From Ichthyophis bannanicus (taxonomy: Eukaryota > Chordata > Amphibia > Gymnophiona > Ichthyophiidae), in assembly GCA_033557465.1 (NCBI GenBank), contig CM066041.1, forward strand, positions 153,053,532 to 153,117,531: a stretch of DNA of 64,000 nt, written 5' to 3'. A program made the translations under genes and the position numbers. Positions 53,480 to 64,000 of the stretch are shown here, piece after piece (the stretch's first letter is position 1; the number at the start of each line of letters is the position of its first letter). The notes below the pieces were generated by a model. That model did not search any database. It was not told where the DNA came from and saw nothing but the letters and a program-made list of their open reading frames with translations.

Positions 53480-55416
53480 TTTGCTACTGAGGCAGCTGCC
53501 TTTCCCTTTCGAATGAAAGGCCACCCATGCCCCAGAGTCCTACACAAAAGAAAGAATTAGGGGGTGCTTGGTGCTGTAGTTGGGAAGGAGATAGGAAAGC
53601 TGTAAACCAGTGCATTAAAACAGAAACAAATGGTCCTGGTGGATAGAAGGAGACAAATCTCAAGGCCTAAGCTGGAGTGAATAAAATACAAAGATGCAAC
53701 AAGTGACCAGTGGGCACCAGTGGTTATCCCCACAAATAATATGTACAGTTTATAAAAAGAAAAATGAAAAAGCATGACCAAAGGCAAATGTACAGTAAGT
53801 CAAAGAACTAGGGTCCAAAGTCCTTGTATGTGGTGCACTCTTCTGATTCTCCTGTAGTATCCTCCTTTCCGGTCCGAGCTGGGTCCTAATGACTCTCTGC
53901 TCTTGTCAGGCTAGTCCTCTTTCTGTAACAAGTGGTAGACAGCTGTATCTTCAGAATGCCTGATATCTAAATTAGACACCACCAATAATACAAACACCAA
54001 AACTCCCCTAAATCCTCAGAGTTACAGAGGGATATATCTCCTCGAAGGAGGTAGGAAGATGGAGGATATTTGCTTTCCTCTCCAAAAGGGCAAATAGTAT
54101 ATTGGGTTTTAGAAAAATAACAGAGTGGTGAGGGAAGCGCCTAGGAGACAGGTCCCTTCCCCCTCAGCGCTGGATCTTCTTAGATGTGGTGCAGGGATGA
54201 ACCTAGGACACCGATCCCACTCACATGCCAAGAGTTTTTGTTCTTTCTTCCAGGCAGCTGGAACCTCAGTCACTTCTCCCTTCAATGTAGATTGACCTGG
54301 CAGCAGTGCCCCTCAGGCAGGATCGATCAGTTTCTGAAAGCTTGGCACCTGGTGCCTCCACCTCAGGAAGAAGGGTGTTAGCGAGTAGGATTTTCCTCTC
54401 TTTCTCCCAGGAAAAATGGATGTGGCTGTGAACATGCTAGCTGGCAATATCTACACGCTTTATTAAATTCTACAACTCTAAGTTCATAGACAATACCAAC
54501 AGTGCTTTTAAATAGTTCAGGTATTAATCTCCCGAAAACAGCAAGAATCTCTTATACGTTCTTACATAGTATCAGATAACTATGTAGATCACTTAGGAGG
54601 ACTAATCCCCACATTGCAATACTAATTAGATAGTAGAATCCTTTTTTCTCTGTGGACAAGAAGGGAAAATGCAGGTATACTTTCTGGGTGCAATCTTCTG
54701 GATGGTCCTCACGGTGCAGTCCTGTAGCTCAGAATACATATTATTTTGTTATTTTTTTCCTTCAGCTTCTGAAGGTTCCTGTGTTTCCTGGCAGTCTTCC
54801 TGCTCGCCAGTCAAAATTTCTCCATTGGAGCTTCCACATATGGTCCAATTGCCCTGATACTCCAGTGAAACAAACTCCTTTCAAAAGTCATATTTATTGC
54901 ACCTCCCCACCTCAAAGTCACCTCCCGCTGATCCCAGAGACTTAAAAATAATAAAAACATTTGGCACAAGAGAGACTGAGAACTGGGAACTCTATGCCTT
55001 CCTCCGACTCTTCACGTGGCCTGCCCCGCACTCACAGGCCTCATTCTCTCTTCCCCCTCTGGGCTGCTATCGAGCACAGCTGGAAAAGTAAACCCTCTGT
55101 CTGACCGGATGCACACATCATACTGGCAGCAGTCACCCCATTAGGAGCCAGCAGCCTCGACGCACTGGACCGCACCTCCATCCGCAACCCCTGTGCTTAG
55201 CCCAACTGTCATCTAAGGTAGTGCAGGGCAAAAATAAGGTTAAGACAAAACATGCATCAACCGGCAGCACTAGCAACAAGGGGAAGCCAAAATAAATGCT
55301 GGTATCTGCTCCACTGCGCCCAATCTCAGCACGCCATCTCACAGGTGGTCCCTCTCCTCCATAGGCAACAGTGAGGCAGACCAGGCCATGCCAAACTTGC
55401 TTCCCCAAGCTGTTGT

Positions 55417-56750
55417 GTGAACTCCCATATACTTTCAGCTCTCCCCTCTGCTATGGCTTATGCAGAGATTTCTCCTGGAGACCACAGCCATGCTCCAGAC
55501 TCAAAGCGCTGCCACCCATGTAGCCACACAGGTGGCTCCATCATAACTACCTCAGACCCCAGGACTCTCCGACCCTCCCACAGCTCAACCATTCCCCATA
55601 GTAGAATGACTCTCAGCACCCTCAGTTGCCGCTCCTCCACTTGCTGCCGCCATGTTCTGCTCTCCAGCATATCCACCAGCGAGTTCTCCTACCCAGGCGA
55701 CTCTGACGAAGAAATGCTATCGCAATCTCCTGGGCCTTCTGTGCCAACACCTACCCAGCAGCAGCAGGACCACAGAGAAGACCCTTCCTATCCCAAATTC
55801 CTGCTGAAGTTCTCCAAAGCTCTTCAGAGGCTCCCACTTTTAAAAAGGATTTCCAGTCCATTCTGAAGTCCCTAAGCACACTGAGAGAAGTCCTGGCCTT
55901 ACCACGTCACAGGGTCCTCTGTGACCTCCATTTCACAGCTTGGCAAACTCCACCATCCATCAAAGCAGCCTCACAGCAACTGGAGGTTAAGTACAAGCTC
56001 ACTGGAGGCCCAGACCACCTGCAGTCACAGCTGCCCCACCAATCTGTGGTCTCTGAAGCTGTCTGCGAGATCATGTAAATCAACCAGCTATACTCCTCCT
56101 GGATTGACCACCAGCTTTTGGATGTGGTGGGCAGGGAGATTTACCAAAGCTCCATGTTTCTGCTAAAAATCCTAGCTCACCACCTACAAATGCTGAATTA
56201 TTACCACTCTCTCCTGGAGCAAGCAACATGGCCTGATATGCCTCCTGATGCCCTTGAAGAGGTCCACCTAGCCTTTCAAGAATGTGCCTATCATTTGCTG
56301 AAGTCCACATACGATGCATATGACACTACCTCCAGAGCCATGGCAGTGGCCATTGGTGCCAGGGGGACTGCATGGCTTCACACCTCAGGACTGAGAGGAT
56401 CTCCATGATCATCTTGCAGATGCCGCCAACTTGGAAGATACCCTCTTTGGGGACAAGATCCAGGACACAGTTACCCAAATGAAGGACAATGCTTCGCTGT
56501 CCAAGAACTCTCCATCCTATCTCTAGAGCAGCCTCCAAAATACCGAAGAAACCAATAATCCTTCTTCAAACAACAGTATCTTCTGCAATTTTTCCAACAT
56601 TTCTATCCACAATGTTATCAGCACTATGCGAGACCCTCCACGCTTTGACCACTGTCCCAGCCCTATCAATAGCAAGAGCATCCTTGCATAAGCAAGTTGA
56701 AGCCTGCAATGGCAGCACCGGCCCTCAAACCAAACTCTTCTTTTGACTCT
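55417..56750 (+). pseudogene. DIRS-D gag
   Basis: Plus-strand decayed gag. The frame 55417-55866 contains an acidic SYPGDSDEEM region. The frame 56118-56408 reads MDVVGREIYQSSMFLLKILA, YHSLLEQATWP and STYDAYDTTSRAMAVAIGAR then GTAWLHTSGL. The last part is the conserved gag core of DIRS elements (xxDxxSRAxAxAxxxRRxAWLRxSGL). Several stops and shifts. Confidence 0.7.
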
Positions 56751-56929
56751 TTGACAGTAGGGCACCAGATACAGTTCTTCAGGTGGGCTTGGCAGTCCAT
56801 TACCACTGACTGCTAGGTCCTCACAATAGTTGATCAGGGTTATTGCCTATTTTTGCCCTCTCTCTACTTGCTGCACCACCATCCTGGACCTGCCATATAC
56901 TGGAACAACACTTTCCACTTCTGAAAGCC

Positions 56930-57710
56930 AAATTCAGCTTCCTCTTGGCATATGACCCATCCTTGATCTTCGAGGCCTCAACCTCTACATCAAAGGGCAA
57001 AAATTCAATATGAATACCCTGGTCACAATCCTACCTCTGCTCCAGCAGAATGACTGTCTCACCTCCCTGGCCCTGAAAGCCACCTACACATATATCCCCA
57101 TCCACCCCTAGCACTAGCAGTTTCTGCACTTCATCTTCATGGGCCAACATTTTCATTTCAAAGTTCTCCCATTTGACCTCTCCTCAGCACCCAGGATTTT
57201 TACCAAGTGCCTAGAAGTAGTGGCAGCATACTTCCACAAAGCTGGACTTTTTGTATACTATTGCCTCAGCAACTGGCTGATCTCAGGCAAGGACCCAGGC
57301 ATGGTTTCAGCCATATTAACCAGTACAATCACCCTTCTCAGGTCCCTGGACTTCATGATCAATGAAATGAAGTCACATATGCATCCAATGCAGCACCTTT
57401 GCTTCATAGGTGTCGACATTGACACAGTGTCGTTGACCGTGTTTCTTCCAGAGGACGGGCAGCAATGTATACAACTATTAGTGCAGCAAATGCAAAGCAC
57501 TAGGAGGTCCATAGCAAGGACTGCCCTACAACTCTTGAGCCACAAGGCTGCAGACATTTGCATGGTTCCATTTGCAATGTGGTGGATGCACAATGACATC
57601 TCAAGACTCACTGGAACCAGAGGAATCATTCCCTCTCCAGAAGGATACCAATTCCAGCCTCCATCAAAGAAGACCATGTTGATGGGCTCAATCACAAATG
57701 CCCTTTAGAG
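56930..57710 (+). pseudogene. DIRS-D reverse transcriptase
   Basis: Plus strand reads PILDLRGLNLYIKGQKFNMN, LTSLALKATYTYIPIHP (block A aspartates replaced), FHFKVLPFDLSSAPRIFTKC (block B) and LFVYYCLSNWLISGKD, where the YLDD box has become CLSN. FMINEMKSHMHPMQHLCFIG follows. Stops at about 57085 and 57110. With both catalytic motifs lost this is old and inactive. Confidence 0.85.
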
Positions 57711-57732
57711 CCTTCCACTGCAGTTAGTCCTC

Positions 57733-58110
57733 ATGACAGACATTTCCCTCTGGGGATGGAGAGTGCATCTACAAAATCAATGCACTCAGGAAGCATGGTT
57801 CCAAGCAGAATGCTGCCTTCACATCAACCTACTGGAACTTTGGGCCATGTTCTATGCCTTCCTAACCTTTGCCTCCTTCCTGCAGGACAAAATACCTTCT
57901 TATACAAACCAACAAACAAGTTGCTATGCTCTATGTAAGCAAGCAGGGTGGCTCAGGTCCTGGAAGCTCACAGGAAGCCCTATGCATTTGGATATTAGTC
58001 CAGAAGCTCAGGAAAACCTATCTGGGGATACAACCAGATAGCGGATTCTCTCAGTTAACAGCTAGAGGGAGAGAAGGGAAACCTAGGGCAAGCTGGCAAT
58101 GAAGCAAAGC
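57733..58110 (+). pseudogene. DIRS-D RNase H
   Basis: The frame reads MTDISLWGWRVHLQNQCTQE, AWFQAECCLHINLLELWAMF and YAFLTFASFLQDK, then shifts to VAMLYVSKQGGSGPGSSQEA. Glutamate in LLEL and the aspartate in TDISLWGW are kept. No YR or terminus follows, so the element is 3'-truncated. 58110-58780 holds nothing I can name. Confidence 0.8.
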
Positions 58111-58779
58111 AACCACTGCGGGGTTGTTTTCGGGCATTTGCTGCTACCTCCAAAATTTGCTACCCAAGGAGACTACCTTACTTCAACTAATGATAGAGTT
58201 TCCCCTGCACCTTTGTTTTAACATAATTAAGTCATTATCTAACCTAGATAAATGGTATGCTCCAGGACAACCCTGAATGTTGCAGTTGAGCAAGGGTTAT
58301 ACTAGAACTCAAGAGAGTTTGCAGAGGTTTCTTTTGGAAGCCCCGCCAGAAGTAAGGATACCTGAAGAATCCGATTGGTGTTCAGGGAGCCTATAATCCC
58401 ACCTCTCCATCATTCTAGCAAGACCTACATATAGAAATTGGGTATGAAGCATCTGAGCATTGGAATACCTCAGCTACCAATGTATAAAGAACAAAGGAAT
58501 CATGACTGCCATATGGTAGTACACTTCTGAATTTGTCTATGTGGACTGAACACAAATGGGAGTCTTTTTTGTCCTAAATAAAAGGAAATCCTATGGCCCT
58601 GAAAGCTCAATATAGAGCTCTTAATAAATAGTCAGCTCCTTAGTTCTAAGGAGGTGAGACAGATGAGATGTCTGTTTCACAAGAATAGAAAGTGAATGTG
58701 CATAGATTGCATTTTCCTTTTGGTTGTAAATACCTGCAACTGTTCTACTTCTGCAATAAATGCAGACCTTTGGGAAGAG

Positions 58780-59610
58780 CTCTATAAAGAAAGATTAAGT
58801 AGATTAGGGCTGTTCAACTTGGAGATGATTGATAGAATATATGATAGAGGTTTATAAAACCATGACTGAAGCAGAACAAGATAATTGGGAATGGTTATTT
58901 ACATTATTATACCTTGGATGATTTTTTTTCAAAAAGGTGGTAAATGCATCCTAATAAATAGAAACTGAGGCGGTGTCCATCAGAGGCCAAAGTGGAGAAG
59001 AGAATGAGAAAATAGAATGAGAATGGTGAAGGTGTCTGCAATGGCTCCAAGGAGTGTCCCTCATTTACAGAGCCATAGAAAAGGCAGCTGGCTCTCAGAA
59101 ATAAAATAAATTGCAGGGATCACAGACATAAAGCACTGAGGCGTTTAGCTTCCTATATGCTGGACTGGCTATAGCTAAACCTGAATATTATTGCTTACTT
59201 TGCACAACTGTATTCTCCTCATATTACATCAGTAAATACATACTGGGAAACCAATTTGGCCTCCAGCTATAAATCATTGTTTTACCTAAAATTATTCAAA
59301 TTCCTGCACCCTAGAAAGACTTCTCCCCCCTCTCCACCATCAGAGGAACTCCCATGTGGATTAAATGTGCACAGACAGGCACTCTGAATATAAAGTGACC
59401 TTGCTGCCTTGAAGAGCTTAGCATACATAGCTCAGGAGTGGTTACATTAAAAAAACACTTTTTTTTCAGTTAACCTACACTTAAACTGTGGAATTTGTTG
59501 TCAAAAGATATAGTCAAGGTTAATAGTATAGTTGGGTTAAAAAAAGGCTTGGATAAGTTTCTGAATGAAGGGGCCTTTAAAACGGCAATATTATCTAGGT
59601 GAATGTGGAA
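58780..59610 (+). mobile_element. CR1 LINE 3' pieces with ~530 bp insertion
   Basis: 58785-58900 reads LYKERLSRLGLFNLEM then DRIYDRGL. 59440-59600 reads LWNLLSKDIVKVNSIVGLKK then GLDKFLNEG. They are consecutive parts of the CR1 C-terminus. The intervening sequence has no family I recognise. Confidence 0.65.
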
Positions 59611-60121
59611 GCTGGCTATCTTTTATTACTGAGTGTGAGCAATAGGGAAGGGTCACAGGACTCACACCTCCTCTAGTCTTGTAACTTGAGCAGGAGTGGT
59701 TTTAATTTATAACATATAATCTGAAAACTTTGAATATACCATTACAGTTTCTCATTATATACATTTTAAGTTGGACCTATTACTATATTTCTTCTCCTTG
59801 AATTTTTGTGGCATCAATTGGCCCATTTTTGTTTGAAAAATGACATGGCATATTTATAGCTGCCCCACCCTCCACACAAACCTGAACAAAATGGATCCAA
59901 ATGTGGTTTTCCTTTTACAGAATGTCACAACTGGTTTCCCATCCGAAGACCTTGGTGGCATTTAATCAAATAAAGATCAAGAAAGGAGGAAATGGGTTCA
60001 AAAAAGCAAAAGGAAAAACATATTTATGGTGAAGAGCTCCTTTCAGAGAGGAGCATCCTGTGACATCACCAGGATTTGTGATGTCATAAAGACATACTTT
60101 GACATAAGCTTGAGCTACAAG

Positions 60122-60172
60122 AACATGTTTCAACAGGTTTCAACATGTTTCAACAGGTTTCAACATGTTCGT
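60122..60172 (+). repeat. Short tandem repeat GTTTCAACA(T/G)G
   Basis: Four 11-12 bp units alternating CATG and CAGG just upstream of the Penelope-like RT sequence. Confidence 0.8.
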
Positions 60173-61300
60173 TTATGGCTTCGTTTTCTGGATGATATTT
60201 TCTTGCTTTGGTCCTCCACTATGGATCAGCTATCCCACTTTGTGGACTGGTTGAATGGCATTAAACCCAACATCCAGTTTACGCTGCATGTTGATACCCA
60301 GAAAATTGAATTTTTGGATGTTTTGGTTCGAAAGCAGGGTGGTATTTTAACCACTTCTCTGTTTCGGAAACCGAGTCATCGTAACAATCTTCTCCGCTAT
60401 CATAGCCATCACCCTTCCTCTCTTCGTAGGGGCCTCCTGTTTGGCCAATTCTTACGGTTACGCCTAATTTGTTCTTCTTTGCAGGAGTTTAAGGTCCAAG
60501 CTCAGGATTTGCGTGCGCGTCTTTTGGATCGTGGTTATCCTGCAGTGGTGATCCGTCAGGTATACACACATGCCCGATTCTCTCATAGAGAATGGCTCTT
60601 GGAGGGTTATGAATCTCCCTCTGTACCCCCTCCTGACGTTTCCCAAAAGGAAGATTTGGATATAGTGACGTGAGTTCTTCCTTTTACACAACATACTTCC
60701 CAAGTTACAGCCCTTTTGAAGAAACATTGGGGTGTTTTACGTGTACACTCTTGTTTTCAAAAGCCTCTCCGTTTGGCCTACACTAGAGGTAGGAATATCC
60801 GGGATCGCTTGGTTCATGCGGTTCTCCCAACCATCCCTCCTGTGATTGAAGGACGACGTTTAGGTCACTGGTCTTGTCAAAACTGTAAATTTTGTGCTAC
60901 CACCGAAGAGGGGGTCCAATGGACACATTTGCTCTCGGGCAGGTCTTTTTCATTTACAGGTCATTCCACTTGTTTAACCACCTTTTGTGGTTTACATGAT
61001 TACCTGCCCTTGCAACCTGTCTTACATCGGTAGAACTATTCGCCCGGTTAGGATCCGTCTGGGCGAACATGCTTCACGATTGGCCACCAAGACCCTCTCG
61101 GCTCCTTTGGTGGAGCACTGTCTTTCACATCAACACATGTTTGGAGACCTACGTTGGAGAGTAATTGACTTAATTCCTTTGGACCCCCGGGGGGGTGATC
61201 GGGAACAAGTGCTCCAACGTTGTGAACAACGCTGGATTTTCCAATTAAAAACAGTGCTACCCACTGGATTGAACTTGGAATATGACTGGTGGAGTTTGCT
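60165..61300 (+). pseudogene. Penelope-like RT and GIY-YIG endonuclease
   Basis: It begins within the palm: WLRFLDDIFLLWS carries the catalytic DD, then IQFTLHVDTQKIEFLDVLVR and LFRKPSHRNNLLRYHSHHPS (Penelope RT signature). After the TGA at 60672 it continues LLKKHWGVLRVHSCFQKPLR and SCQNCKFCATTEEG (a zinc-like CxxCxxC linker). After a -1/+1 shift come VYMITCPCNLSYIGRTIRPV and RIRLGEH, where the endonuclease motif appears as VYM...YIG. The C-terminus is EQRWIFQLKTVLPTGLNLEY. Confidence 0.9.
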
Positions 61301-61376
61301 TTGAGTTAAACTGTAATTTTACAGCTGGATTTGTAACTGTTTCTCTCTTCCAGGTATTCCCCCTCCTCGGGGTTCT

Positions 61377-61543
61377 CTGATGACGGGCTATTAGCTCCTC
61401 CTCCTTTTTTGGTGACGCTTCTGTTCAGCAGCCATTCAGCGGTTTTACAAATCACCTGTTGAGTTCGGCGTTTTTTCAAGGGCGCGTAAATTTATGGAAC
61501 CCGCTTAATACAGGGCCCTTTTTGGGATCGAAACATGCATGTC
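61377..61543 (+). ncRNA. Hammerhead-ribozyme-like relic in the Penelope-like 3' region
   Basis: CTGATGA at 61377-61383 matches the hammerhead core. At 61530-61543 GAAACATGCATGTC has the form GAAA, a self-pairing stem III (CAT/ATG) and a UC cleavage dinucleotide. CCCTTTTTGGG just before could be stem II, but the nearest upstream core is degenerate (CTTAATA at 61504). Stem I does not pair well. Penelope-like elements are known carriers of hammerheads. I infer a decayed one. Confidence 0.3.
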
Positions 61544-62054
61544 GCTGTCTGAAACTTTGCTGCCCTTTTTGCTGAACGAATTTGGTTTTCCTTCAGATAA
61601 GTGTTTTTCACTACTATAAATTTTTGTTTCTTAATTTAAAAAGATAAAAAGGCTTCTGCCAACATAGAGAGGGGAGCTTTTCCTCTCTCCGTCTCGGGTC
61701 GGCGGATCCCGACAGAAAAAATGCTAATTTGAAAAATGTTGTTTTCTTTATAAACGGATTCACGGGTGGTATATCATGTTTTGAATTTTATCTTTTGAAT
61801 TATTATGTGTCATCACATTTTTGGAGGTTTTTTCTTCATCATTCTTTGTTTTACAAGAACATATACAGCAGGGTTAGAAACAACAAATTTATTTCCTGTT
61901 TAGAAGGGCATTGTCCCTGCTATGAGCAAAAGAATTGCTCACTTTACTTCCAATGCTTACAAATTCCCTAATATTTCAGTGGGTTAGCAAATCAACTCTC
62001 TTTCTCTAATAGTCTCTTTTAAAGCAGTTTTGCTTCCTATTTTCTGTGGAATTA

Positions 62055-62410
62055 AAAGGCCTGATATTCAAAAAAAGCTAAGGATTAATATTCAGAAGCC
62101 CTCATCTAGATAACCATAGAGGTATTCCAGATAAGAGGTACTGAGGGAGATATTCTGTGTCATTATCCAGATACTGCTGCTGAATATCTACTTAGACTGT
62201 CTTGACACTACCCAGAAAGTGCCAGGATGGTCTGTGGATGGAGCAAGGTTGGTGTTGGCAACTGTCTGGACAATGATGATATTTAGCTGCTATGTGGATA
62301 ATTTGCACCCTTATGTGGATAATCTGCATAATATAGGCAGCAAAAAAGCTATTTTAAGTGCTATCCGGATAGTAGCTGATGCAGACTGCCATATCCCAAT
62401 ATTCTTCTAC
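62055..62410. mobile_element. MITE-like relic, ATATTCAG family
   Basis: GGCCTGATATTCAAA opens it, with repeated TATCCAGATA / TCTAGATA dyads and AATATTC near the right side. No coding or clear target duplication. Confidence 0.4.
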
Positions 62411-62871
62411 TATAAATAAACAAGCCCAAAAAATCTTCAGACAATAGTAATAAACAAGAAACAAAGGTTTATGTGACAAAAAGACACATCTCATTATTGA
62501 AGATATCCACAAAAGAGGAATATTAAGGAAGTCTTCTAACCTTATAACCTCTTGGGAGAGGAATAGATGAGGCCTCAGTAAAGGGTTAATGACTTACTAG
62601 AGGCATGTTAATGCTCACTAGCTACAGCACACCAATAACACCCTTATATGACATTCATGGGCCCCAATAGCAGTGTAATTTTACAATTTTTAAATGCATT
62701 TAAAAGAACTGAAAAAACACTTAGCCTAAATACGGATAACTCTCCCACTTTCAAAGGAAAAAAGTAGTTGTAAGACACTAAGGGGGTCTTTCTGTGCCAT
62801 GAATAGCGGGGATGTATGTCCTGTTGGGATGTACATCCCCGTTATTCATCCCCCTGTCGCACAGGCTTTCC

Positions 62872-63106
62872 ATATTTATTTATTTAACAGATTTTATATA
62901 CTGCTTTATCATTTCAATCAAAGCAGTTTACATTGTAACTTAAACTTGGTAATGTACATTAAAAGGGGATATTAATAACTTGGATTTTTCTGAGGCAATG
63001 GAGGATTAAGTGACTTGCCCAAGGCCACAAGGAGTGCTAGTGGGAACTGAACCCTGGTCTCTGGGTTCCCAAGCCAGTGCTCTAACCATTAGGCTACTCC
63101 TCCATT
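62872..63106 (-). repeat. SINE (minus)
   Basis: Reversed tail TTTATTTATTTAACAGATTT then TATACTGCTTTATCATTTC. Body GATTAAGTGACTTGCCCAAG, B box reversed GAACTGAACCC, A box reversed TAACCATTAGGCTACTCC. It is a slightly different subfamily from 13572-13868 but matches the heads at 1163. 63110-63670 is GC-rich with no recognised feature. Confidence 0.8.
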
Positions 63107-63679
63107 CCATATGTACAGCTGTGTTATATGGGGAGCTGTAGGCGGGGGCAGGAGGTGGGGCAAGGGCGAGGCGTGGGCGGTGCAAGACCCTAGACATTCA
63201 GGGCAATTCAGAGGCCAACCCTGTATGTCCAAGGTTAGCTGAGTAGACGGCAGACTTATTCCACTCTGAGGTGGAATACATCCTCCTGGATGTCGAGGGA
63301 TGGCGGTGAATGGCGGGGACAGACAGGTGAGGGACATAGGGGGTTCCCCGTAGCCTGACCCTGGCCATGGAAGGCTGGATTGGGGAAAGAGCATTTTGGG
63401 TCGGCGGCCGGGGATCGTGGTTTTGTAATGGAGCTGCTGTGCTATGGCAATGAGACGTCATTGGATTACAGCTCCATTATGGAACCAGGCTGAGTTTTAG
63501 CCAGGTATGTGACCGGTCAGAATTGGGGCCCAGCCTGCATGTCCAGGCCATAGACCCAATTCTGATCCCGCAGGCATGTCTAGTCCCCGTGGGATCAGAA
63601 TCAGGTCTACCTCTATACACATCGATTCAGATCGGCTGTACAGGGGCTTGATGGTCAGTACAGAATCGGCCTCCAAGTC

Positions 63680-63997
63680 GACTCAAATTTTGCCCCTTCA
63701 TTAACAGGGTTGCGTCAGGATATGTCAAACAGCAAGGTCCCCAAACTTTTGGGACTACAAACAAAACAGCCTCAGGAGCTATTTAAATAGAATGGTGGCA
63801 AGCCAAACCTCATCCAATGAAATTAAGCAACCGACAGTCATTCAAGAGTCTCATTCAAACCCATTGGCTGCACGATGTTTAAAGAGAAAATCCACTTTTG
63901 CTCGAGTAGGGTCAATCCACTTTTGCTCCAGTAGGTTCACCTTGCTGTTTGACATATCCTGACACAGCCCTATTAATGAAGGGGTGAAACTCGAGTT
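63680..63997. mobile_element. Inverted repeat at the window end, possible Penelope-like terminus
   Basis: Arms 63680-63738 and 63939-63997 (59 nt) are reverse complements with 8 mismatches, all transitions. The right arm holds TTAATGAAGGGGTGAAACTC and then GAGTT. GAAACTCGAGTT repeats the GAAA/self-pairing stem form at 61530-61543. Inverted copies of a terminal sequence occur in Penelope-like insertions. The element may continue past the window. Confidence 0.35.
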
Positions 63998-64000
63998 AGG

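Larger units (their letters stand above)
60165..61560 (+). mobile_element. Penelope-like element, 5'-truncated
   Basis: RT palm to C-terminus, then a GIY-YIG endonuclease, then a 3' region with hammerhead-like motifs. RT plus C-terminal GIY-YIG defines Penelope-like elements, which encode an RT related to telomerase. The fingers and upstream RT are missing. One in-frame stop (60672) and one frameshift (about 61000) inactivate it. Otherwise preservation is good, so it is probably fairly recent. Confidence 0.9.

Overview
This window looks like non-coding, repeat-saturated DNA from a large vertebrate genome. There is no bacterial-type gene organisation, no rRNA and no CRISPR. Open frames are short and almost all belong to decayed transposons. 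The mix (CR1 and L2 LINEs, tRNA-headed SINEs that share the L2 tail, several DIRS/Ngaro tyrosine-recombinase retroelements, a Penelope-like element, hAT and PIF/Harbinger DNA transposons) suggests an amphibian, with a caecilian my best guess. That assignment is inference.

Layout. 1-3.1 kb: a CR1 fragment, a SINE and a LINE-like ORF1 relic. 3.1-9.3 kb: a Harbinger-like transposon with TTA target duplications, split by a 2.1 kb hAT-like element made of a minisatellite and a long palindrome. 9.5-12.6 kb: a minus-strand CR1 interrupted by a second CR1, a 0.7 kb DIRS derivative with only its termini, and L2 pieces. 13.2-19.6 kb: a minus-strand DIRS element holding a SINE, a CR1 (itself holding a SINE) and an L2. 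20-32 kb: MITEs, SINEs and many CR1 copies on both strands, with a possible host exon at 23.4 kb. 32.2-34.6 kb: a minus-strand Ngaro-like element with RNase H, tyrosine recombinase and an SGNH hydrolase. 35.3-37.5 kb: a second hAT-like minisatellite-plus-palindrome element with a perfect 8 bp target duplication. 38-44.7 kb: a possible second host exon, then CR1, a Harbinger MITE and L2 ends. 44.9-47.1 kb: low-complexity tracts. 47.3-51.5 kb: another minus-strand DIRS (gag, RT, RNase H, YR). 52-55 kb: a possible small exon, a near-perfect 52 bp palindrome and a SINE. 55.4-58.1 kb: a plus-strand DIRS relic. 60.1-61.6 kb: a Penelope-like element with RT and GIY-YIG endonuclease. 62-64 kb: a MITE, a SINE and a terminal inverted repeat that may begin another element.

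How it fits together. The transposons do not form a pathway. They record successive insertions that can be ordered from target duplications and interrupted frames. The only host-gene signal I can support is a pair of minus-strand exons, at 38.6-38.7 kb and 23.4-23.6 kb, that join in phase and end with a stop codon and a poly(A) signal. The most unusual observations are the two hAT-like elements built alike, the DIRS derivative reduced to its replication termini, the recombinase/SGNH pairing, and the hammerhead-like motifs near the Penelope-like element and at the window end.
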